Below, piece by piece: positions 1 to 5,685 of a stretch of 7,541 bases of DNA. The first letter of the stretch is position 1. Each line of letters opens with the position of its first letter. The stretch is from Marivivens sp. (GTDB lineage Bacteria; Pseudomonadota; Alphaproteobacteria; Rhodobacterales; Rhodobacteraceae): positions 1-7,541 of the forward strand of contig JAHEBR010000096.1 in the NCBI GenBank assembly GCA_024642185.1, read 5' to 3'. The notes under the pieces were generated by a model. It was not told where the DNA came from, did not search any database, and saw only the letters and a list, made by a program, of their open reading frames with translations. The translations under genes and the position numbers were made by a program.

Positions 1-1568
1 TCCTCAAGGAATTCATGGTCCGCAACACCTATGTCTATCCGCCCGAGCCTTCGATGCGGATCGTGGCCGACATCATCGAATACACCTCGCAGGAGATGCC
101 CAAGTTCAATTCGATCTCGATTTCCGGCTATCACATGCAGGAAGCGGGCGCGAACCTCGTCCAAGAGCTCGCCTATACCCTTGCCGATGGCCGCGAATAC
201 GTCCGCACCGCGATCAAGCGGGGGATGAATGTCGATGATTTCGCAGGCCGCTTGTCGTTCTTCTTCGCCATCGGCATGAATTTCTTCATGGAAGCCGCCA
301 AGCTGCGCGCCGCGCGGCTTTTGTGGCACCGGATCATGGCCGAGTTCAATCCGCAAAAGCCCGGCTCGTCGATGCTGCGCACCCATTGCCAGACCTCGGG
401 CGTGAGCCTGCAGGAGCAAGACCCCTACAACAACGTCGTCCGCACCGCCTATGAGGCGATGGCGGCGGCCTTGGGCGGCACCCAGTCGCTGCATACCAAC
501 GCGCTTGACGAGGCCATCGCGCTCCCGACCGAGTTCTCGGCCCGGATTGCGCGCAACACCCAGCTGATCCTTCAGGAAGAGACCGGCATCACCAATGTCG
601 TCGATCCGCTGGCGGGCTCCTACTACGTCGAAAGCCTGACCGCTGAACTTGCCGAGAAGGCTTGGGCCTTGATCGAAGAGGTCGAGGAGATGGGCGGCAT
701 GACCAAGGCGGTTGCCTCGGGCCTGCCCAAGCTGCGGATCGAGGAAAGCGCCGCCCGCCGTCAGGCGATGATCGACCGGGGCGAAGAAGTGATCGTCGGG
801 GTGAACAAATACCGCCTCGCCAAGGAAGACCCGATCGACATTCTCGATATCGACAACGATGCCGTGCGGGCCAACCAGATCTCGCGCCTTCAGCACGTGC
901 GCGGCACGCGCGACACCGCCGCCTGCGAGGCGGCTTTGGCCGAGCTGTCGCGGCGGGCGAAAGAGGGCGGCAATCTTCTCGAGGCGGCTGTCGAGGCCGC
1001 GCGTCAACGGGCCACCGTGGGAGAAATCAGCATGGCGATGGAAAAGGAATTCGGGCGGCACCGGGCCGAGGTCAAGACCCTCGCGGGCGTCTATGGCGCG
1101 GCCTATGAGGGCGATGCAGAGTTCGCGGCGATCCAGAAGGCGGTGGAAGATTTCGCCGAGGACGAGGGGCGCCGTCCGCGGATGCTGGTGGTCAAGATGG
1201 GGCAAGACGGCCACGACCGCGGCGCCAAGGTGATCGCCACCGCTTTCGCCGATATCGGCTTTGACGTGGACGTGGGCCCCTTGTTCCAGACCCCCGAAGA
1301 GGCCGCGCAGGACGCCATCGACAACGACGTGCACGTTGTCGGCATTTCGTCACAGGCAGCGGGGCACAAGACGCTCGCGCCCAAGCTCGTTCAGGCGCTC
1401 AAGGATCAAGGCGCCGAGGATATCATCGTCATTTGCGGCGGCGTGATCCCGCAGCAGGATTATGACTTCCTCAAGAAGGCCGGCGTGAAGGCGATCTTCG
1501 GCCCCGGGACGAATATCCCCGAGGCCGCCAAGAACATCCTCGGCCTGATCCGTCAGGCCCGCGGCTAG
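1..1568 (+). CDS. mcm: Methylmalonyl-CoA mutase, partial (N-terminus off the left edge)
   Basis: Adenosylcobalamin-dependent mutase that interconverts (R)-methylmalonyl-CoA and succinyl-CoA in propionyl-CoA and ethylmalonyl-CoA metabolism; cytosolic. The reading frame is open from base 3 (LKEF before the first Met at 15), matching the family text 'LKEFMVRNTY.YPPEPSMR', so the Met at 15 is internal. About 521 residues are present; the family is usually about 710, so roughly 190 N-terminal residues are missing. Visible marks are the active-site SISGYHMQEAGA (Tyr codon 129-131, His 132-134), GGTQSLHTNALDEA, and a C-terminal B12 domain with DxHxxG as DGHDRG (1206-1223; cobalt-ligand His 1212-1214) and CGGVIP (Gly-Gly 1437-1442). 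The 'KMGQDGHDRGAKVIA' and 'GPLFQTPEEAA' text fits Mcm rather than the related ethylmalonyl-CoA mutase. Oddity: the SxL motif reads Ser-Ser-Gln (1347-1355). The stop TAG overlaps the nhaA stop on the other strand. Confidence 0.97.
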   Translation, partial: LKEFMVRNTYVYPPEPSMRIVADIIEYTSQEMPKFNSISISGYHMQEAGANLVQELAYTLADGREYVRTAIKRGMNVDDFAGRLSFFFAIGMNFFMEAAKLRAARLLWHRIMAEFNPQKPGSSMLRTHCQTSGVSLQEQDPYNNVVRTAYEAMAAALGGTQSLHTNALDEAIALPTEFSARIARNTQLILQEETGITNVVDPLAGSYYVESLTAELAEKAWALIEEVEEMGGMTKAVASGLPKLRIEESAARRQAMIDRGEEVIVGVNKYRLAKEDPIDILDIDNDAVRANQISRLQHVRGTRDTAACEAALAELSRRAKEGGNLLEAAVEAARQRATVGEISMAMEKEFGRHRAEVKTLAGVYGAAYEGDAEFAAIQKAVEDFAEDEGRRPRMLVVKMGQDGHDRGAKVIATAFADIGFDVDVGPLFQTPEEAAQDAIDNDVHVVGISSQAAGHKTLAPKLVQALKDQGAEDIIVICGGVIPQQDYDFLKKAGVKAIFGPGTNIPEAAKNILGLIRQARG

Positions 1569-2746
1569 GCTTCGGCAGGCGCGGCCTCGCGCCGCGCCGC
1601 CAGCATCAGGACGCCATAGCCGAGGATCGCCGAGACGAGCGAGCCGGACAGCACGCCAAGCCGCACGGCGTTCATCTGTGCGGGGTCGGCAAAGCTGAGC
1701 GAGCCGATGAAGAGCGACATGGTAAAGCCGATGCCCGCAAGGCAAGCGATGCCATAGATGTGCATCCAACCCGCACCATGCGGCAGGCGGGCAAAGCCGA
1801 GCTTCACCATCGCCCATGTCATCCCGAAAACGCCGATCTGCTTGCCGACGATCAGGCCAAGCGCGATGCCAAGGGGCAGGGGGGCGAAGAGGTCGGACAG
1901 TGACAGGCCGGTGAGCACAACACCGGCATTGGCGAAGGCAAAGATCGGCACGATCATATAGAGCACATAAGGCGATAGGCCATGCTCGAGCGCGTGCAGG
2001 GGCGATTTGCCGAACTTGTCGGTGAGCGGGATGGTGAAGGCCGTGACCACGCCCGCGAGCGTGGCGTGGACGCCTGATTTCAGCACGAGGAACCACATGA
2101 TCGTCCCGAGCAGCAGTGCCGGTGCGATCCGGTGCGCGCCTTTCCAATTGAGCCAGAGAAGGCCCGCAAGCGGCAGGGCGGCCAGCATCAGGTAATCGAC
2201 CTTGAGTTCGGCCGTATAGAAGAGGGCGATGATCAGGATCGCGCCAAGGTCATCAAGGATCGCCAGCGTCAGGAGGAAGACCTTCAGCGAGGCGGGCGCT
2301 CGGGTGCCCAGAAGGGCGAGGATGCCGAGGGCAAAGGCGATGTCGGTCGCCGCCGGAATGGCCCAGCCGCCAAGGTTGGCGGGGCTCGACCAGTTGAGCG
2401 CCACAAAGACGAAGGCCGGCAGGATCATGCCGCCCACCGCCGCCATGCCGGGCAGAACCACGTCGCGCGGGTTCTTGAGCTTGCCTTCCAGCATCTCGCG
2501 TTTCAGCTCAAGCCCGATGAGGAAGAAGAACACCGCCATCAGGCCATCGTTGATCCACAGGATCAGCGGCTTGGCGAGGCCGTCGCCGTTAAGCGTGACT
2601 GACAGCTTGGCTCCGAGGAAGGCGTCATAGAAGGGCTGGAGCGAGGAGTTGGCGACCATCAGCGCCGCGAGGGCAGAGGCCATGAGAAGGATGCCCCCGA
2701 AGGCATCGTGCTTGAAAAACCGGTCGACCGCGGCGAGTAGTGACAT
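1565..2746 (-). CDS. nhaA: Na+/H+ antiporter NhaA
   Basis: Inner-membrane electrogenic antiporter that exports Na+ (or Li+) in exchange for H+, used for sodium and alkaline-pH homeostasis. The 393-residue length is normal for NhaA, and the chain is mostly hydrophobic segments consistent with about 12 membrane helices. The residues known to matter in E. coli NhaA are all present with an offset of two: Asp135 in AATDIAF (E. coli D133), Asp165-Asp166 in LAILDDLGAI (D163/D164), His227 in KSGVHATLAG (H225, linked to pH sensing) and Lys302 in GKQIGVFG (K300). The family signature LIGLELKREMLEGKL is at about 76-90. The start at 2744-2746 is supported by AGGA upstream and by an N-terminus (AAVDRFFKHDAFGGILLM) that aligns with family starts. 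The gene is convergent with mcm, sharing a CTAG at the stops, and divergent from the VOC operon. It appears complete and functional. Confidence 0.98.
   Translation of the reverse strand: MSLLAAVDRFFKHDAFGGILLMASALAALMVANSSLQPFYDAFLGAKLSVTLNGDGLAKPLILWINDGLMAVFFFLIGLELKREMLEGKLKNPRDVVLPGMAAVGGMILPAFVFVALNWSSPANLGGWAIPAATDIAFALGILALLGTRAPASLKVFLLTLAILDDLGAILIIALFYTAELKVDYLMLAALPLAGLLWLNWKGAHRIAPALLLGTIMWFLVLKSGVHATLAGVVTAFTIPLTDKFGKSPLHALEHGLSPYVLYMIVPIFAFANAGVVLTGLSLSDLFAPLPLGIALGLIVGKQIGVFGMTWAMVKLGFARLPHGAGWMHIYGIACLAGIGFTMSLFIGSLSFADPAQMNAVRLGVLSGSLVSAILGYGVLMLAARREAAPAEA
1578..1598 (+). terminator. GC hairpin just downstream of mcm, possible transcript 3' end
   Basis: A perfect 8-bp inverted repeat, GGCGCGGC (1578-1585) and GCCGCGCC (1591-1598), closes a 5-base loop nine bases after the mcm stop codon. 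It lies wholly inside the 3' coding end of nhaA, where it encodes the Ala/Arg-rich tail on the minus strand. No T-tract follows on the plus strand, so it is not a classical intrinsic terminator. It could stabilise a 3' end, pause polymerase or assist Rho. In GC-rich coding DNA such a stem can also arise by chance from Ala/Arg codons. Confidence 0.3.
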
Positions 2747-2854
2747 CCCTATTCCTGACTGTTTGTGTTATGTTTGTTCCCATTTAGGTCGATACGGGCT
2801 TGAAACAAGAACGGATCAGACGAAAGTGGCGATCAGTGTGAAAGGAATTCTCCG
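2747..2854. promoter_or_regulatory. Divergent intergenic control region (nhaA / VOC operon)
   Basis: This 108-bp stretch separates two divergent starts and is locally AT-richer than its surroundings, so promoters for both directions should lie here. On the plus strand a TTGAAA at 2800-2805 resembles a -35 element (5 of 6 to TTGACA), but no good -10 lies at the expected spacing. On the minus strand CATAAC (2772 down to 2767) is a weak -10 candidate without a convincing -35. Small symmetry elements are present: CTTG-AAA-CAAG (2799-2809) and two direct copies of TGTTTGT (2760-2766 and 2771-2777) set 11 bp apart. Ribosome binding sites are AGGA at 2843-2846 for the plus gene and AGGA on the minus strand before nhaA. 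Exact promoter positions are not established. Confidence 0.5.
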
Positions 2855-3472
2855 ATGTGGCGGCTCGATCATCTCGCTGTGGTGTGCGCTGATCTGACCG
2901 AGGGCACGGCGTGGGCCGAAGCTGCCTTGGGCGCGGAACTGGCAGCGGGCGGCAATCACGCCCGCTACGGCACGCATAACCGGCTCTTGGGGCTTGGCCC
3001 AGATCTTTATCTCGAAGTGATTGCACCGGATCCCGGGGCCGCTTCGCAAGGGCCCCGCTGGTTCGGGCTCGATGCGGTCTCCGGTCCGCCGCGGCTGGGC
3101 AACTGGATCGCGGCCTGCGACGATCTGGACACGGCCCTCGGGGCCAGTCCGAACAGGGCGGGCGAGGCCGTCGATCTCGAGCGGGGCGATCTGAAGTGGC
3201 GCATCGCCGTGCCGGCGGATGGCAGCCTGCCGATGGCGGGCGGTTGGCCGACGCTGATCGAATGGGCCCATGGCACCCGCCATCCGGCGTCGCGGCTTGC
3301 CGATAGCGGGCTGCGCCTCAAGCGCTTGGCGATCGGTCATCCCGAGGCGGCGGCAATCTCGGCGAAGCTTGCACCCCTCCTAGACGACCCGCGCATCACA
3401 TTTGTCCAAGCGCCGACCGTGTCACTTTCCGCCATCTTGCTGACGCCCCAGGGCGACGAAAGGCACCTATGA
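2855..3472 (+). CDS. VOC-superfamily glyoxalase-like domain protein
   Basis: A 205-residue cytosolic protein that resembles the Glyoxalase_3 type of vicinal-oxygen-chelate proteins. The N-terminus LDHLAVVCADL (4-14) is the classical first beta strand with His6 as a likely metal or substrate ligand. It is followed by GTHNRLLGLG (39-48) and YLEVIAPD (52-59, Glu54 a candidate second ligand). A second module carries PTLIEWAHGTRHPASRL (132-148, Glu136) and a C-terminal 'AILLTPQG' strand. The substrate is unknown; relatives are annotated only as glyoxalase-like. ATG at 2855 is chosen because AGGA lies 8 bases upstream and the first residues already begin the fold. The gene opens the four-gene operon, and its TGA overlaps the next ATG as ATGA (3469-3472), implying translational coupling. 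I see no signal peptide. Family assignment is firm; function is not. Confidence 0.9.
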   Translation: MWRLDHLAVVCADLTEGTAWAEAALGAELAAGGNHARYGTHNRLLGLGPDLYLEVIAPDPGAASQGPRWFGLDAVSGPPRLGNWIAACDDLDTALGASPNRAGEAVDLERGDLKWRIAVPADGSLPMAGGWPTLIEWAHGTRHPASRLADSGLRLKRLAIGHPEAAAISAKLAPLLDDPRITFVQAPTVSLSAILLTPQGDERHL

Positions 3473-3939
3473 CCATCCGCCCCGCCACAGCCGCTGACGC
3501 GCCCTCCATCGCCGCGATCTGGAATCACTATATCCGCGAGACGACCGTGACCTTCCTGCCCGACGAGAAATCGGTCGAAGACGCAGAGAGGATGATCGCC
3601 ACCGATGTCTGCCTTGTGGCCGACGACGGCGGGGTTCAGGGCTTTGCCCGCTACTTCCAGTTTCGCGGCGGGCGGGGCTATGTCCATACGGTCGAGCATA
3701 CCGTCCTTCTCGCCCCCGGCACCGCCGGGCGCGGCTACGGGCGGGGGCTGATGAAGGCGCTCATGGCCCATGCGGCAGAGGCCGGCCGGCATTCGATGTG
3801 GGCCGGGGTGAGCGGTGAAAATGCCGATGGTGTGGCCTTTCACGCGGCGCTTGGATTTGAAGAAATCGCCCGCCTACCTGAGGTGGGCTTCAAGTTCGGA
3901 CGCTGGATAGATCTCGTCCTCATGCAAAAACGCCTCTGA
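3469..3939 (+). CDS. GNAT N-acetyltransferase, phosphinothricin-acetyltransferase-like
   Basis: A 156-residue, single-domain acetyl-CoA-dependent N-acetyltransferase, the usual length for the Pat/MddA-like branch of GNAT. Visible elements are the N-terminal IRPATAADAPSIAAIWNHYI (3-22), HTVEHTVLLAP (73-83), the acetyl-CoA-binding R-x-x-G-x-G loop as RGYGRG (88-93), SGENADGVAFHAALGF (115-130), and the family-typical tail VGFKFGRWIDLVLMQ (139-153). Characterised relatives acetylate phosphinothricin, methionine sulfone or methionine sulfoximine. In environmental bacteria the natural role is probably amino-acid-analogue or metabolite detoxification, and the substrate cannot be read from sequence. 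The start overlaps the VOC stop by ATGA, with AAAGG at 3459-3463 as ribosome binding site. It is followed after 32 bp by the J-domain gene in the same direction. Confidence 0.93.
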   Translation: MTIRPATAADAPSIAAIWNHYIRETTVTFLPDEKSVEDAERMIATDVCLVADDGGVQGFARYFQFRGGRGYVHTVEHTVLLAPGTAGRGYGRGLMKALMAHAAEAGRHSMWAGVSGENADGVAFHAALGFEEIARLPEVGFKFGRWIDLVLMQKRL

Positions 3940-3971
3940 CATCGGCGCCCCAAACCGTTAGGCTCGCCCCC

Positions 3972-4652
3972 ATGTCGATCTGGACCCGAATTGCTGACGC
4001 CCTATCCTCGCTCGCCAAGGGCGAGGGGCTCTCGACCGTTTTCGAGAAACTCCGCACGCCGCCCGAGCGGTCGGTCGCCTTCGCCATCGCCGTGATCGGC
4101 CTTGGCGCCAAGATGGCCAAGGCCGATGGCCTTGTGACCCGCGACGAGGTCTCGGCCTTCCGCGAGGTCTTTTTCATCGCCCCCGACGATGAGGGCAACG
4201 CCGCCAAGGTCTTTAACCTTGCCCGTCAGGACGTGGCGGGTTTCGAGGAATATGCCCGCCGCATCAAGGCGATGTATGGCGATGAGGTCGATCCGCTTTG
4301 CGATCTCATGGAGGGGCTCTTCCACATCGCCATGGCGGACGGGGAATATCATCCGGCGGAAAACGCCTTTCTTTTACAGGTCGCCCATATCTTCGGCTTC
4401 GACGAGCGGCGCTTTTCCCGCATCCGCGCCCAGTTTGTCCCCGATGCCGAGCGCGATCCCTATGACGTTCTGGGTGTCGCCCATGACGCGCCAATCGCAG
4501 AGGTGCGCGCGGCTTGGCGGGCCTGCGTGCGCGAGAGCCACCCCGACCAGATGATGGCGCGCGGCCTGCCGGAAGAGGCAATCCGTATGGCCGAGAAACG
4601 GCTCGTGGCGATCAACCGCGCCTGGGAGCAGATCAGCGGGAAAGCCGCATGA
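3972..4652 (+). CDS. Soluble TerB-like + J-domain co-chaperone (DjlA/DjiA-like)
   Basis: A 226-residue two-domain protein. Residues about 33-155 form a TerB-like helical domain with two similar acidic turns, AKADGLVTRDEV (49-60) and AMADGEYHPAEN (120-131), a known internal symmetry of TerB/DjlA domains and a possible metal site. Residues about 162-222 form a C-terminal J domain beginning DPYDVLGV, with the invariant HPD at 190-192 (bases 4539-4547) needed to stimulate DnaK ATPase. This TerB-then-J order matches DjlA, but the E. coli protein starts with a membrane helix and this one has no clear transmembrane segment; residues 34-46 are hydrophobic but belong to the TerB helix. It is therefore predicted to be cytosolic. 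The start at 3972 has only a weak AGG-type site (3960-3962). The stop lies in an 11-bp tandem repeat linking it to the EEP gene. Confidence 0.92.
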   Translation: MSIWTRIADALSSLAKGEGLSTVFEKLRTPPERSVAFAIAVIGLGAKMAKADGLVTRDEVSAFREVFFIAPDDEGNAAKVFNLARQDVAGFEEYARRIKAMYGDEVDPLCDLMEGLFHIAMADGEYHPAENAFLLQVAHIFGFDERRFSRIRAQFVPDAERDPYDVLGVAHDAPIAEVRAAWRACVRESHPDQMMARGLPEEAIRMAEKRLVAINRAWEQISGKAA

Positions 4653-4665
4653 GGGCCGCATGAGG
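4644..4665 (+). repeat. Perfect 11-bp tandem duplication at a stop/start junction, with 4-codon minicistron
   Basis: GCCGCATGAGG occurs twice back to back (4644-4654 and 4655-4665) with no mismatch. Copy one contains the stop TGA of the J-domain gene (4650-4652) overlapped by an ATG (4649-4651); copy two contains the EEP start ATG (4660-4662). Reading from the first ATG gives ATG AGG GCC GCA TGA, a four-codon minicistron (4649-4663) whose stop overlaps the EEP start as ATGA. GAGG in copy one (4651-4654) also serves as a ribosome binding site 5 bases before the EEP start. The repeat is certain; a role in translational coupling is inference. Confidence 0.9.
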
Positions 4666-5685
4666 ATCGCCACCTACAACGTCGAATGGTTTGCCAACCT
4701 CTTCGACGATGCAGGCAACCTCATCGACAACAACAGCTGGTCGGGTCGGCAAGACGTGACCAAGGCCGAACAGGCCGTGGCGCTGGCGCGGGTGTTTCAG
4801 GCGATGAACGCCGACGCGATCATGATCATCGAAGCCCCCGACATCTCGCCCCACCGCGACGGGCGCGTCGCGCTCGAGACCTTCGCCGCCTATGCCGGCA
4901 TTCGGGCGCGCAAGGCTCTGGCGGGCTTTCCGAACGACACCCAGCAGGAGATTATCCTGCTCTACGATCCCGATACCGTGACAGCGGTGCACGACCCGAA
5001 AGGCGATGGCACCAGCAAGAAGGGCTCGTCCAAGGCGCCACGGTTCGACGGCGTGTTCCGGCTCGATCTGGATATCGACGCAGCACCCGAGCTGATCCGC
5101 TGGTCGAAGCCGCCGCTCGAGGTGGCGCTGAAGACCAAGGGCGGGCGCGAAGTGCGGCTCATCGGCGTTCACGCAAAATCCAAAGCGCCGCACGGCGCCC
5201 ATGAAGGACACGCCGCCTACCGCGTGGCGATCGACAACCGCCGCAAGCAACTTGCCCAATGCATCTGGCTGCGGCAGCGGATCGAACAGCATCTGGAAGA
5301 GGGCGACGACCTGATCGTTCTGGGCGACCTGAATGACGGCCCCGGCCTCGACGACTATGAAAAGCTCTTCGGGCGCTCGAGTGTCGAAATCATCATGGGC
5401 GAAGAGGGCACGACCCGCCTCTTCGATCCGCACGCGCGGCTGGCTCTCAGCCAGAGGATCGGCGCGATCCCGACAAGCTCGCGCTTTCGCCTGCCGCCCG
5501 ACGGCCGCTATCTCTCGGCCATGCTCGATTACATTATGGTCTCGCCCAAGCTGCACGATCTCGACCCGGTTTGGCGTATCTGGCATCCGTTCGACGATCC
5601 GTCGATCTATGCCGACGAGGCCTTGCGCGAGGCGCTTCTGACCGCCTCGGACCACTTCCCCGTTTCGCTCGATATCGCGCTCTAG
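4660..5685 (+). CDS. Endonuclease/exonuclease/phosphatase (EEP) family hydrolase
   Basis: A 341-residue metal-dependent hydrolase of the DNase I/ExoIII/sphingomyelinase fold, expected to cleave phosphodiester or phosphomonoester bonds. The full set of active-site signatures is present in order: ATYNVEWF (Asn7), IMIIEAPD (Glu58), IGVHAKSK (His171), IVLGDLNDGPG (Asp223, Asn225), MLDYIMVSP (Asp290) and the terminal ASDHFPVSLDI (Asp331-His332). It has no signal peptide or membrane anchor, so it is predicted to be cytosolic, unlike secreted nucleases of this fold. Between Glu58 and His171 it carries a lysine/serine-rich stretch (114-127) and after His171 a His-rich one (178-184), both possible nucleic-acid or substrate contacts. 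The start at 4660 is supported by GAGG 5 bases upstream and by the core beta strand beginning at residue 2. It is the last gene of the operon, and its TAG overlaps the ppx stop. The substrate (DNA, RNA, inositol phosphate or lipid) is undetermined. Confidence 0.9.
   Translation: MRIATYNVEWFANLFDDAGNLIDNNSWSGRQDVTKAEQAVALARVFQAMNADAIMIIEAPDISPHRDGRVALETFAAYAGIRARKALAGFPNDTQQEIILLYDPDTVTAVHDPKGDGTSKKGSSKAPRFDGVFRLDLDIDAAPELIRWSKPPLEVALKTKGGREVRLIGVHAKSKAPHGAHEGHAAYRVAIDNRRKQLAQCIWLRQRIEQHLEEGDDLIVLGDLNDGPGLDDYEKLFGRSSVEIIMGEEGTTRLFDPHARLALSQRIGAIPTSSRFRLPPDGRYLSAMLDYIMVSPKLHDLDPVWRIWHPFDDPSIYADEALREALLTASDHFPVSLDIAL

Noticed and set aside
15..17. ATG at 15 as the start of the mutase gene
   Set aside because: The frame is open upstream and reads LKEF, conserved in the family, so this Met is internal to a gene cut by the window edge.
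1350..2147. A 265-residue minus-strand frame spanning the mcm end and nhaA
   Set aside because: It overlaps two certain genes and its composition (Arg/Pro/Ala-rich) is typical of an out-of-frame reading of GC-rich DNA.
2800..2828. A confident sigma-70 promoter for the VOC operon from TTGAAA
   Set aside because: No acceptable -10 hexamer lies 16-18 bases downstream, so it is mentioned only as a weak element of the control region.
2816..3340. A 174-residue minus-strand frame opposite the VOC gene
   Set aside because: The VOC reading has family motifs and an AGGA site; the opposite frame runs into the control region and has no recognisable features.
4098..4134. Overlapping inverted repeats (GGCCTTGG / CCAAGGCC / GGCCTTG and the palindrome CTTGGCGCCAAG) as an RNA structure or operator
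   Set aside because: They lie inside the TerB-like coding region and follow from repeated Gly-Leu/Ala-Lys codons with G/C-biased third positions.
4633..5655. A 340-residue open frame antisense to the EEP gene, almost the same length as the real gene
   Set aside because: The plus frame has the full EEP motif set; the antisense frame is a GC-rich shadow with no recognisable domain.
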